From positions 1 to 45,987 of the forward strand of contig JAYRSJ010000029.1 in assembly GCA_041920215.1 (NCBI GenBank): a DNA stretch of 45,987 nt, given 5' to 3'. How positions within the stretch are numbered: position 1 is the stretch's first letter; each line of letters opens with the position of its first letter. This DNA is from JAYRSJ01 sp041920215. GTDB taxonomy: Bacteria > Pseudomonadota > Gammaproteobacteria > Burkholderiales > Burkholderiaceae_C. The translations under genes and the position numbers were made by a program. The notes beneath the pieces are model-generated. The model saw only the letters and a list, made by a program, of their open reading frames with translations. It ran no database searches and was not told the DNA's origin. Positions 10,579 through 18,624 of this stretch are shown here, piece after piece.

Positions 10579-11994
10579 TTACGCGGCCAACGCCTCGACT
10601 TCGGCCTGTGCCTCAGGCAGGCGAAGCTTGCCGGAGATGAGACGGGGCAACAACGTGTCCCGAAGCTCGGCCAGCGCCCGAGCCTGTTTCTCATTCGTGG
10701 TCACGCGGCTGAACACCGCTGATGCGAAGTCATCGAACTTCTTGACGACCTCTGCCGATGGCAAGAGTGCAGGAATCGGCCGAAATGCCTTCTTGCTGAT
10801 TTCCATGAACGTCGAGCCGTTCGCGCGGCCCTTGATGGCGTCCATGTTCAGTTGGCACCAGAAGTACAGGTATGCCGGCGGCAGTCGACCGCCGGGAGGC
10901 ATCGCGATGTAGCCCTGGTTGATGGCCACCGGAACCTGAGCCAGGCTGAGGTAGCCAATCGGCGCACGCGACGACATGACCAGCGTTCCAACAGGCAGCA
11001 AGCCCGACGAAATTTTGGCAAGACCTGCGTCGCTCACCTTCCGTTCGGTGCTGAGCAATACCGGCGCAGTGGCCCCAGAGAGGTCCTTAGGCGAGGTCCA
11101 GTGATGGACGGCAGGCTGCCAGAACGCATCGTTCTTCGTGTCCGGTGTGGACCCGCCGAGGGCTTCGACCAAGTCCCCAATCGGCTGAACGGACCAGCCT
11201 CTTGGAATCGGACCGATTTCGGAGTCTTGAAGCTCCGCCGGAAACAGCGTCGCCGTGGCCGCATCCATGCCCTCGGGCTCGCGGCCTTCGGCCTTGGCGC
11301 GCACCGGGTCGAAGTCGATGAACCAGCTTTTGAACAGGGCTTGGGCGATGGATTCGAGGGTGACGTTGGTTTGGCGCAGGAGGTCGATGCGGTCGTCGAG
11401 CGCCGATAGGACATCCGCGATTGCACGTTGGACCGTCAGCTCAGGCATGGCGATGTGGAACGCCTTCACCTCCGGGAAATAGATGGTCTGATGGGTCGTT
11501 CCTGATGCGAACCTCAAAAAGGCATTGCGTTCCCCGAGCAACACGTACTTGAGGTAGCGATGGTCAAGTTCCGGACCACAAACCCAGTTGACGAAGTCCT
11601 GGCTGGTTGCCATGGGAACTCCCATGACCACGACGTAGCCGACTGAGGCGGTTCGAGATAGACAGACGGTCTTTGCCGGAAGAACTCGTGCCGACGAGTT
11701 GCGAATGCCCAAGTCGTTCGTGTACTGCTCGGTCTTGTAGATGGTCGCGCCGTGATTACCAGTCGCATCGCGGATACCAATCCAAGGAATGGTTCCGCCC
11801 CACCAGTCGGGGCGGCGACGACTTGGCGTGTGCCCACTCTCTAGGCGAGCAACATCCGTCAGCAGTCGCCACCTCCAGCCTTCGGATAGGTCACTACAGG
11901 GATTGCCTACCGACAGCGCAACGTCACCCGGGATGACGCCGGTAGTCGCTGCCCGCCCGCCGGTTCGAGTCTTTGGCAGTCGCTCAGACGGCAT
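10579..11994 (-). CDS. hsdS: Type I restriction-modification specificity subunit, 471 aa
   Basis: HsdS sets the DNA sequence recognised by both methylase and nuclease. The protein shows the standard two-repeat plan: a first target-recognition domain (about 40-190, with WGGTIPWIGIRD), a conserved helical spacer (LSALDDRIDLLRQTN, ending SWFIDFDPVRAKAEG near residue 240), a second recognition domain introduced by IGPIPRGW (about 260-400), and a closing helix (ALAELRDTLLPRLISGKLRL). The recognised sequence cannot be read from the protein. The ATG at 11994 overlaps the end of hsdM by 11 bp, so the two are coupled. The first 35 residues before the recognition domain are poorly conserved in character, so a slightly later start is possible. 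Confidence 0.93.
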   Translation of the reverse strand: MPSERLPKTRTGGRAATTGVIPGDVALSVGNPCSDLSEGWRWRLLTDVARLESGHTPSRRRPDWWGGTIPWIGIRDATGNHGATIYKTEQYTNDLGIRNSSARVLPAKTVCLSRTASVGYVVVMGVPMATSQDFVNWVCGPELDHRYLKYVLLGERNAFLRFASGTTHQTIYFPEVKAFHIAMPELTVQRAIADVLSALDDRIDLLRQTNVTLESIAQALFKSWFIDFDPVRAKAEGREPEGMDAATATLFPAELQDSEIGPIPRGWSVQPIGDLVEALGGSTPDTKNDAFWQPAVHHWTSPKDLSGATAPVLLSTERKVSDAGLAKISSGLLPVGTLVMSSRAPIGYLSLAQVPVAINQGYIAMPPGGRLPPAYLYFWCQLNMDAIKGRANGSTFMEISKKAFRPIPALLPSAEVVKKFDDFASAVFSRVTTNEKQARALAELRDTLLPRLISGKLRLPEAQAEVEALAA

Positions 11995-13555
11995 AGCCCA
12001 GCCCTCCGAGCTTCTCCCGAATCACCGCATCCAATTCGGCCCCCTTGGCCATCTGCTCGGCCAGCTGCGACGTCAGCCGCTCCATCTTCTCGTTGAACGC
12101 CTCGTCGTCATCGTCGGTGGCTTCGGCGCCGACGTAGCGGCCCGGGGTCAGCACATGGCCGTGCTCGGCAATCTCGGCCAGCTTCACGGCACGGCAGAAG
12201 CCGGGCACATCGGCATAGGGCTCGTCGGCGCCGACCTCGCCATCGGCGCGCCAGCGGTGCACGGTGCTGGCGATGCGCTGCACGTCCTCGTCGTCGAACA
12301 CCCGGTTCACGCGCGTGTCCATCCGCCCGAGCTTGCGGGCGTCGATGAAGAGCAGCTCGCTGCGCCGGTCGCGGCCGCCCTTGGTCTTGTCCTTGGCGAG
12401 GAACCACAGGCAAGCGGGAATCTGGGTGTTAAAGAAAAGCTGGGGTGGCAGGGCCACCATCACCTCGACCACGTCGGCCTCGACCATCGCGCGGCGAATC
12501 TCGCCTTCGCTGTTCTGGTTGGACGACATGCTGCCGTTGGCCAGCACCACGCCGGCCTGCCCACGCGGCCCCAGGTGGTGCAGGATGTGCTGCAGCCAGG
12601 CGTAGTTGGCGTTGCCCGCAGGCGGCGTGCCGTGCACCCAGCGCTTGTCGTCCAGCAGCCGGTCGCCGCCCCAGTCGCTGATGTTGAACGGCGGGTTGGC
12701 CAGCACGTAGTCGGCCTTCAGGTCGGGGTGCTGGTCGCGGTGGAAGGTGTCGGCCGGCTCCTTGCCCAGGTTGAAGTCCATCCCCCGGATGGCCAGATTC
12801 ATGGCCACCAGCCGCCAGGTCGTCGGGTTGGCTTCCTGGCCGTAGATGGAGATGTCGCCGAACTTGCCGCCGTGGCTTTCGATGAACTTCTCGCTCTGCA
12901 CGAACATCCCGCCCGAGCCGCAGCAGGGGTCGTAGACCTTCCCCTTGTGCGGGGCCAGCACCTCGACCAGCACCTTCACCACGCTGGCCGGCGTGTAGAA
13001 CTGGCCACCCTTCTTGCCTTCGGCGTTGGCGAACTGGCCGAGGAAGTACTCGTACACCTCGCCCAGCAGGTCCTTGGCGTGGTGGCCCTCACTGGACGTG
13101 AAGCCGATGGTGGAGATAAGGTCGATGAGCTCGCCCAGCTTGCCGGGCTCCAGCTGCGCGCGGCCGAAGCGCTTGTCCAGAATGCCCTTCAGGCGCGGGT
13201 TGTCGGCCTCGATGGCGTCCAGCGCCAGGTCGATGCGGGTGCCAATGTCGGCCTGCTTGGCGTTAGCGCGGATGGTCTCCCAGCGCGCGGGCCCGGGCAC
13301 CCAGAAGCAGTTGACCATCGTGTAGTAGTCGCGCTCCTCGGTGGCGAGGGCGCGGTCTTCGGCATCCGACAGGTGCAGCTCGTGCGACTCGTCGGCGAAC
13401 GCAGCCTCCAGCTCGGCACGCCGTTCGTCGAAGGCGTCGCTGATGTACTTCAGGAAAATGAGGCCGAGGACGATGTGCTTGTATTCGGCGGCGTCCATGC
13501 TGGAGCGCAACTTGTCGGCGGCCGCCCACAGGGTTTTCTTGAGGTCTTGGTTCAT
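11984..13555 (-). CDS. hsdM: Type I DNA methyltransferase, M subunit, 523 aa
   Basis: HsdM transfers a methyl group from S-adenosylmethionine to adenine N6 in the recognition site, protecting host DNA. An N-terminal helical domain (KTLWAAADKLRSSMDAAEYK) is followed by the methylase fold with FYTPASVV (about 186-193), DPCCGSGG (209-216, cofactor loop) and NPPF (287-290, catalytic motif IV). The frame is open 33 codons upstream, but the ATG at 13555 has GGGAGAG just before it and the protein then begins as the family does, so I chose it. It is the first gene of the defence cluster, with 202 bp before the primase-like gene. I did not find the GTCGCTATACG motif there, so the cluster may be controlled separately from the element backbone. 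Confidence 0.95.
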   Translation of the reverse strand: MNQDLKKTLWAAADKLRSSMDAAEYKHIVLGLIFLKYISDAFDERRAELEAAFADESHELHLSDAEDRALATEERDYYTMVNCFWVPGPARWETIRANAKQADIGTRIDLALDAIEADNPRLKGILDKRFGRAQLEPGKLGELIDLISTIGFTSSEGHHAKDLLGEVYEYFLGQFANAEGKKGGQFYTPASVVKVLVEVLAPHKGKVYDPCCGSGGMFVQSEKFIESHGGKFGDISIYGQEANPTTWRLVAMNLAIRGMDFNLGKEPADTFHRDQHPDLKADYVLANPPFNISDWGGDRLLDDKRWVHGTPPAGNANYAWLQHILHHLGPRGQAGVVLANGSMSSNQNSEGEIRRAMVEADVVEVMVALPPQLFFNTQIPACLWFLAKDKTKGGRDRRSELLFIDARKLGRMDTRVNRVFDDEDVQRIASTVHRWRADGEVGADEPYADVPGFCRAVKLAEIAEHGHVLTPGRYVGAEATDDDDEAFNEKMERLTSQLAEQMAKGAELDAVIREKLGGLGYAV

Positions 13556-13757
13556 AGCTCTCCCACTGTTGCAAAGCGTACACGGGAAGCCGTCCGTTTT
13601 CGGAGGGTTGGAAGACGGCGGTCGGCATGCCGCCCGCCGAGCCGTTCGGTACACGTTCGATGTGGGTCAGCCGCCCTGCCAAACCAGCGCCCCAGACACA
13701 TCTACTGGCTCCGCCAATCACGCATGTGTACGGACGGACTTGCAACACCGGGGTCGC

Positions 13758-15200
13758 TCACGCTGAAGGCGGCTTGCAGTAGCGGCTGACGGTCGACCGG
13801 TCGATGCCCAGTTCCTGCGCAATCTGACTCAGGCTCAGGCCGCTGTCGCGGAGCTGACGCGCTCGCTGGCGCCTGTTGTCGGCGGCAGCCAGATAGTCGG
13901 CGCGTGGGACGGCCCCGGCCGCCCGGCGCTTCAGCTCATGACGCACGCGGTCCCGTCGTTTGGCCTCGTCGTGCGAAAGGATGGTCCTGAGCTGGGCCAT
14001 TTCTGAGCTGGTGATGGACAACCACTGCAAGAGCGTGTCGTTGGCGAACCGGTACCGCGGGTCGACAGCCTTACCGAGGTACTCGACCGATTCGCCGCGC
14101 GCGGCCAGCTCGACACGCTTCTTGACTGCGCTGACGCAGTTATTGACTTCCTGTGGCGTCCAAGTAGGCGCGAACTCGCGAGCCAGCTCCCACACTTCGC
14201 CCATGAATTTCGGCGCGATGACGGCACTAGCGAGGAAGCAGGCGCCCAGGAAGACAAAGGTGTTGCGCTCGCCTGTGGGAAGACCGCCTTGCGCATGACG
14301 TAGTGCAGCCAGCGTCCGGAGGTCGTCCAGCCTGTCCCAGGCCAGCTGGCTGGGGACCAGCCGGCGTGCGGTGTTGTTGGGATTGGCCTTGCCGGGCAGC
14401 GCCACCAGGTTCCTGCGTGCGGCTCGCCGGCGTCGGGCAGCGAGGTCAGCGTCGATGTCTTGCTGGCGAAGTGCCAGGGCATCCGCACGCTTTTCGGCGA
14501 GTTCGTCGCGGCTGTACGGCGCCATTTGCGTCGCGAGCTCGTCGAAGTCGTAGACGACGAGGCCCGCGAAGCCGAGGCTCGCACCCATCGTTGGGGTTCG
14601 GCCCTCGTACACCACCCGCACCGTGTCGCCGCTCCGTCCATTCACGGTGCCCACCAGACGGAGGACACGGGAGGCATCCAGGGCCCTGTAGTCGGCGCCC
14701 ATTCCTTCCAGGCTGGTCGCGAGCATCTTCTGCACGAGATACCAGCGAGGCATGGCCTGGCGCGGTACCGGTGCCGCGAGCAGCCACTTGGCCTGCAGGC
14801 CTCGGCCTGAGTAGACGACCACGCTGGGCGGCGGCACGGCAGCGTCCTCGCATACGCGCAGAAGCTTGTCAGTCAGCGCCTCGGGCGGGGAACCGTACAG
14901 GTGCTCCAACTTGTACGTATCAAGGTCGACGTAGCAGCTCGTCATCCGCCAGCAATTCACCGCTCGACGATTGGGCCGGAAGAACTCGTTCTGGGCGATG
15001 TAGACGTTGGCGTTGCCGGACTGCATGCCCGTCAGCATCCTAGGCAAATCACTGAGGCGGACGCTCGTCTGCCGGACCGTCTGCCCAGGCGTGAAAAAGG
15101 CGGTGAAGCCCGGTCGCCGGATGTCGTGGTAAAGGTAAGGCTCGTCTAGCTGGTCAACGAACGGCGCGGCCGGCGCGAAGGCCAGGGCCAGTTGGCTCAT
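13758..15200 (-). CDS. AEP-primase-like replication protein with C-terminal HTH, 480 aa
   Basis: Three features match archaeo-eukaryotic primase-like replication proteins of plasmids and integrative elements: YVDLDTY (D92, D94; metal-binding motif I), VVYSGRGLQAKW (130-138; motif II region) and LDASRVLRLVGTVN (174-187; motif III region, the D..R..R..GT.N pattern). The middle is helical, and the C-terminus (about 435-478) is a helix-turn-helix with GLSLSQIAQELGIDRSTVSR, like resolvase-type DNA-binding tails. The protein probably starts replication of the excised element; the HTH could bind the origin. No helicase Walker motif is visible, so helicase is presumably supplied by the host. The ATG has GGGGAGACCACC before it and a variant of the shared motif 27-37 bp upstream. 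Exact subfamily is unknown. Confidence 0.78.
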   Translation of the reverse strand: MSQLALAFAPAAPFVDQLDEPYLYHDIRRPGFTAFFTPGQTVRQTSVRLSDLPRMLTGMQSGNANVYIAQNEFFRPNRRAVNCWRMTSCYVDLDTYKLEHLYGSPPEALTDKLLRVCEDAAVPPPSVVVYSGRGLQAKWLLAAPVPRQAMPRWYLVQKMLATSLEGMGADYRALDASRVLRLVGTVNGRSGDTVRVVYEGRTPTMGASLGFAGLVVYDFDELATQMAPYSRDELAEKRADALALRQQDIDADLAARRRRAARRNLVALPGKANPNNTARRLVPSQLAWDRLDDLRTLAALRHAQGGLPTGERNTFVFLGACFLASAVIAPKFMGEVWELAREFAPTWTPQEVNNCVSAVKKRVELAARGESVEYLGKAVDPRYRFANDTLLQWLSITSSEMAQLRTILSHDEAKRRDRVRHELKRRAAGAVPRADYLAAADNRRQRARQLRDSGLSLSQIAQELGIDRSTVSRYCKPPSA

Positions 15201-15226
15201 GGTGGTCTCCCCAAACGGGAGACACG

Positions 15227-15237
15227 GTTGCTATACG
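15227..15237 (-). promoter_or_regulatory. Variant of the shared element motif upstream of the primase-like gene
   Basis: The plus strand reads GTTGCTATACG, one base different from GTCGCTATACG. It lies 27-37 bp upstream of the ATG at 15200. The flanks (CG before, TCG after) keep part of the dyad seen at 2078-2096. Confidence 0.45.
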
Positions 15238-15467
15238 TCGCATTGGCTTATCCCGCTGCGCCCTGCATCTCTCTGCCGCCAAGCTTTGGAGATGCGGGGC
15301 GTTGTCTTTGCAGCCCGCCCCATGCGGTCTGCTCGGGACGTGTAGCGACGAGCTTCAGCACCGGAGTGCCAAGCCGCCAGCACCCGCTGACGAGACATCA
15401 ACGGCATCGGTGCGAGCAAGTGGCTCGGCGGGCGGTGGGGGTCAAGACCAGGCAGCGCGCCGGCCAA

Positions 15468-15492
15468 ATCCTTGCACGACGCGTGCAAGGAT
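15468..15492. repeat. Perfect inverted repeat with 11-bp arms
   Basis: ATCCTTGCACG, a 3-nt spacer ACG, and CGTGCAAGGAT. It stands in the 453-bp non-coding stretch between the primase-like gene and the unknown gene 15654-16295. There is no T-tract on either strand, and the whole 25-bp dyad looks more like a protein-binding site or origin element than a terminator. The remainder of 15201-15653 holds the motif at 15227 and a hairpin at 15580; I see no gene there. Confidence 0.6.
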
Positions 15493-15579
15493 GTGTCAGG
15501 AGGGCATGCGCCTCCGATTTCGGATTGAGCTTCAGTTCGCCCAGGTTTTCCGGAACGGCGGCGTCGGCGTCGAAAGACA

Positions 15580-15607
15580 AGCGCCCCGGCCGTCGGGCCG
15601 AGGCGCT
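15580..15607 (-). terminator. Probable terminator of gene 15654-16295
   Basis: AGCGCC and GGCGCT bracket an inner CGGCC/GGCCG-type stem around GTC. On the minus strand the hairpin begins 46 bp after the stop of the unknown gene and is followed by TTGTCTTT, a weak T-rich tail. Confidence 0.45.
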
Positions 15608-15653
15608 GACAAATCAAGTCAAGTTCTCGGTGCCGCAGGTGGCACCAAGGCGG

Positions 15654-16295
15654 TCAACCTTTACGTTTTGGACCTTTCGGCACGCCGCCGCCGGGGCGGT
15701 AGATGGGGGGCAGTCCCGGCGGCCAGACCCGTGCCAAGGTCACCAGCGCCGGCCTCTGGCCGTCAGCGTTCCTAGGGACCACACGTCCGGAGCTCGCAGT
15801 CAGGCACAGCTCGGCCATTTCCCGCCGATGCATGCCGTGGTCCGCATCGAACTCGGACCTGACGACGCGGCGGGCGAACGCATAGGCGTCGGCCTGCACC
15901 TCAAGGTTGAAGCTGCGCGCCTCGGGGATTCCGGCCGCCGTCAGCTGCACCCTGAAAACCGGCGCCGCCTCCGGCCTTGCCTTGAGATACCGCTCAACGA
16001 GCGGCCCCAACAGCGGCAGAAGCACGCGGTGCTGCCACTGACCCAGCTGGAGCACGAAGACCAAGCCACCCGTGCCCCCCTGCGGCATGCCAATGGCGTC
16101 GCTTGTTCCCAAGCATGCCTCCCCCTCAAGGAGGAAGCGCATGAACGGTTCCGGCGGCGTGAACGCCAGGATGTTCCAGTGTTCGGCAGGCTCATCGGTC
16201 GTTTCATCGACGGGGAAGCCGCTCGAGTCGACCAAGACAGCCGCTTCGGGGTTGCCGATGTAGTCCACCATGGACAGTGCCCTGACTCTCTTCAT
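15654..16295 (-). CDS. Unknown protein of the element, 213 aa
   Basis: I do not recognise this family. The frame is open 56 codons further upstream, but the ATG at 16295 has AAGGAAC at good spacing, so I start there. The protein begins with MKRVRALSMVDYIGNPEA and appears soluble and alpha/beta, with no signal peptide or membrane segment. Its C-terminus is rich in Pro, Gly and Lys. An inverted repeat GTCGC-n7-GCGAC lies at 16352-16368, 57 bp upstream, which faintly resembles the dyad upstream of other element genes but lacks the CTATA core. It sits between the integrase and the primase-like gene on the same strand, so a backbone role such as excision or replication control is possible but unproven. 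Confidence 0.65.
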   Translation of the reverse strand: MKRVRALSMVDYIGNPEAAVLVDSSGFPVDETTDEPAEHWNILAFTPPEPFMRFLLEGEACLGTSDAIGMPQGGTGGLVFVLQLGQWQHRVLLPLLGPLVERYLKARPEAAPVFRVQLTAAGIPEARSFNLEVQADAYAFARRVVRSEFDADHGMHRREMAELCLTASSGRVVPRNADGQRPALVTLARVWPPGLPPIYRPGGGVPKGPKRKG

Positions 16296-16528
16296 TAGGT
16301 TCCTTGGAATGCGCGTCGGAGTGACGCTCTCCGTGTAGGAACCTTCCGGTAGTCGCTGTGGCTGCGACCCCATCTCGCCGTCTTGCCTCGAGGCAAGGTC
16401 CGTCGATGGCGGCAAGATGCGGTCCTTCGCAGGCATTGCCCGGTGGCGCCCGCCCAATGGCAACGGCCCGCCCGCGCAAGGCGGGAGGGCAACCGGCCAG
16501 GGACAGCCAGGCGCGAGGCGGCCTGGTG

Positions 16529-18160
16529 TCAGGCGTGCTGGCGCCGAGGAAATCCGATGACGTTGGACCCCAGGGCGGGTGCCGGGTCCGCCGCGGCCTC
16601 GGAGGCCTGAACGGTCGGCAGCACTACGGCGGTGTCGGCCGCCAGCGTCGCGGCGAGCAGCGTCTCCGGAGTCACGACCTCGGGGCCGGTACTGCTGCCG
16701 AGCCAGTGCAGGTCGGACTGCTTCAAGCGCTTGCGGCCCTTGTTCCCCAACTGCTCCTGTCGCGCCTCCTCCGCTTCTTCCAGTTTGCGCGTGATGGCGC
16801 CAGCGCAGAGGTGCGTATAGCGCGTCAGCGACCGGATGTCCTTGTGGCCGCTGAACGCCTGGAGGTCCAGCACCGTCGGGAACACGCCCGACTCCGCTGC
16901 CCTGCTGATGCCTTCGTGGCGCAGGTCGTGGATGCGCAGGTCCTCGAGGCCCGCGGCATCGCAGATGCGGGTCCAGGCGGCCTGCAACTCCTTCAACCCG
17001 ATGTCGAACACCAGGTCGCTGCTGCGCGGAAGGCGCTCCAGCAGCGCGAGGATGTCGCGTCGAACCGACAGCTTGCGGGGGCGGCCGTTCTTGGTCGTCG
17101 GGATGAACGCAGTTCGCTCCTCCCAGTCAATGCGGTCCCAGAACAGCCCCAACGACTCGCCTCGGCGCGCGGCGGTCGCCACCTGGAACTGCACGAAGGC
17201 CTCCAGCAACGGCACGACCGGGAACCCCTCGGCGAGGGCACGCCGGCGGGCCTTGTCATACGCAGCCCTGCGCGCCTGGTTGATGGCGTAGCGCGTGTCC
17301 AGCGTCTTGGCGGCCGCCACCTCGTCGGCGGCGAGCGCCTCCACGTGGCTCTCGAGCGACATCAGCTGGTCCTCCTTGCGCGCAGCCTCGAGCAGCCCGA
17401 ACTCCTCGTCACCTTTCAGCCGGCGGTCACGCTCGTTGAAGAACTTCGGGCGTTTCACGCCGTCCAGCGGCGAGAAGTCCATGTGGATGCGCCAGCCGGT
17501 CCGGGCACGGTTGTAGATGCTGGACAGCAGGTCAATCTGCCGGTCGACCGTCGCGCCGGCGACGTACTCGGTACGGTCTGCGATGAAGTCCTCGATATGC
17601 GAAGGCGTCACCTCGTTGAGCGGCAGGTGCAGCCACTCCAGCGACGTCATCGGCTGGCGGTTGGCGCGCAGCGGGGTGAGGGCGCGGCCGAACTCCTTGA
17701 TTTCCGCCTTGCGCTGGTCGATGCGCTTGCGCAGCTCGTGCGTGCTGTCCTCCAGCATCGCGTTGAGGATGATGACGCAGTTGTCGCCGCCCTTGAGCGC
17801 CGCGCAGTCTTCCTCGATGAAGCGCTTGATGAGGTCTGCCGTCGTGGTGTTCGCGGCCTTGGTGTAGTCGCGGAACAGGCCTTGCGGCTGCTCGGACTCG
17901 ATGCGCTTGACGAAGGCGGACGCCTCGTCGAGGGTTGGGAAGGTCTTGATTTGGTCCTTGTGCCCGACGCGGACGACCTTGACCTGGAACGAGGTCGCGC
18001 CCTGCGTGATGTCGGGCTCGAGGCCCTGCTCCATGAGCGCCTGCATGTACGCCTCGGCCTGCTTGACCTTGCCGTGCGGGAACGTGCGCGTGAGGGACTT
18101 GCCCTTGCCGCGACCGGGAACGGTGACGGTGTAGGGCGAGCGGTTGATGATGGAAGCCAT
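16529..18160 (-). CDS. int: Tyrosine-type site-specific recombinase (integrase), 543 aa
   Basis: The enzyme inserts and excises the element by cutting and rejoining DNA at att sites through a covalent tyrosine link. The catalytic set is complete: Arg in ATAARRGESLGL (R332), Lys in TTKNGRPR (K357), HDLRHEGISR (H411, R414), GHKDIRSLTRYTH (H439, Y448). Residues 1-100 are a probable arm-binding part, 100-230 a core-binding helical domain (with a long charged insert), 240-455 the catalytic domain, and the last 90 residues are an Ala-rich tail. It is longer than most phage integrases. The ATG at 18160 has TGGAG before it; the frame is open upstream but less protein-like. The gene lies 314 bp from tRNA-Pro, and the shared motif is 73 bp upstream of its start. 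Confidence 0.93.
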   Translation of the reverse strand: MASIINRSPYTVTVPGRGKGKSLTRTFPHGKVKQAEAYMQALMEQGLEPDITQGATSFQVKVVRVGHKDQIKTFPTLDEASAFVKRIESEQPQGLFRDYTKAANTTTADLIKRFIEEDCAALKGGDNCVIILNAMLEDSTHELRKRIDQRKAEIKEFGRALTPLRANRQPMTSLEWLHLPLNEVTPSHIEDFIADRTEYVAGATVDRQIDLLSSIYNRARTGWRIHMDFSPLDGVKRPKFFNERDRRLKGDEEFGLLEAARKEDQLMSLESHVEALAADEVAAAKTLDTRYAINQARRAAYDKARRRALAEGFPVVPLLEAFVQFQVATAARRGESLGLFWDRIDWEERTAFIPTTKNGRPRKLSVRRDILALLERLPRSSDLVFDIGLKELQAAWTRICDAAGLEDLRIHDLRHEGISRAAESGVFPTVLDLQAFSGHKDIRSLTRYTHLCAGAITRKLEEAEEARQEQLGNKGRKRLKQSDLHWLGSSTGPEVVTPETLLAATLAADTAVVLPTVQASEAAADPAPALGSNVIGFPRRQHA

Positions 18161-18232
18161 GTCGAATCTCCAGAAGGTTGATGGAGACCCGTGTAGGCGG
18201 CCGACCTTTTGCGCTGCCTTTAGCCGCTTTAG

Positions 18233-18243
18233 GTCGCTATACG
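18233..18243 (-). promoter_or_regulatory. Shared element motif upstream of the integrase gene
   Basis: The plus strand reads GTCGCTATACG, within GGTC-gctatacga-GACC, an imperfect dyad like that at 2078-2096. It is 73 bp upstream of the integrase ATG and could control integrase expression together with the other backbone genes. Confidence 0.5.
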
Positions 18244-18261
18244 AGACCGCGGCGGTGTGAT

Positions 18262-18298
18262 GGCGGCACGCAGCGGGCGGTGTTGCGGGCGGCACGCA
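18262..18298. repeat. Direct repeat GGCGGCACGCA, two copies 26 bp apart
   Basis: Identical 11-bp copies lie at 18262-18272 and 18288-18298, between the integrase gene and tRNA-Pro. Spaced direct repeats next to an integrase gene and an att site are typical of arm-type recombinase sites. The assignment is inference; GC-rich DNA also produces such repeats by chance. Confidence 0.35.
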
Positions 18299-18345
18299 AG
18301 CACGCGTGCCGACGCTCCGGTGCGAAAAGAAACGCAGGACGGCGC

Positions 18346-18441
18346 AGTGGCGCGAAGCCACTCAGCCGACCGTTCTGGAGCAGATTTGGAGCATTTCGCC
18401 GGTTTGCGCTGTTCTGCGCGGTGGTCCGCATTGCGCGGACC
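18346..18441. repeat. Two small inverted repeats between integrase and tRNA-Pro
   Basis: AGTGGC-gcgaa-GCCACT (18346-18362) and GGTCCGC-attgc-GCGGACC (18423-18441). The second lies 33 bp past the tRNA-Pro 3' end on the minus strand and could end tRNA transcription, or be part of the att region. Neither has a T-tract. Confidence 0.35.
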
Positions 18442-18473
18442 GGGCTAAGTGCTTGTTTTTGCTTAAGAAATTC

Positions 18474-18550
18474 TGGTCGGGGTGAGAGGATTCGAACCTC
18501 CGGCCTCTACGTCCCGAACGTAGCGCTCTACCAGGCTAAGCTACACCCCG
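18474..18550 (-). tRNA. tRNA-Pro, anticodon CGG
   Basis: The minus strand folds as a full cloverleaf: acceptor CGGGGTG/CACCCCG, D-arm AGCTTAGCCTGGTAGAGC, anticodon stem CTACG/CGTAG with loop TTCGGGA (anticodon CGG), and T-arm GGAGG-TTCGAAT-CCTCT. The discriminator A and CCA are encoded (18474-18477). The gene is intact, so the element restores or preserves its 3' end. It marks the element/chromosome border and lies 74 bp behind ispB on the same strand. Confidence 0.95.
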
Positions 18551-18624
18551 TTTGCGACTGCCCGTGAGGGTTGCCCAATTGACGAATCGGACATCGCATA
18601 GTTGTTCTGTACGGTGTTGCGCTA

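Noticed and set aside
11789..13789. 666-codon frame opposite hsdM and hsdS
   Set aside because: Mirror of a strongly biased real gene; the sense strand has all methylase motifs.
15231..15617. 128-codon minus-strand frame in the gap upstream of the primase-like gene
   Set aside because: No ribosome site, no family, and it overlaps the shared motif and the inverted repeat.
16813..16821. CGTATAGCG inside the integrase gene as another copy of the shared motif
   Set aside because: Only nine bases, and it encodes the conserved catalytic Arg-Tyr-Thr segment.
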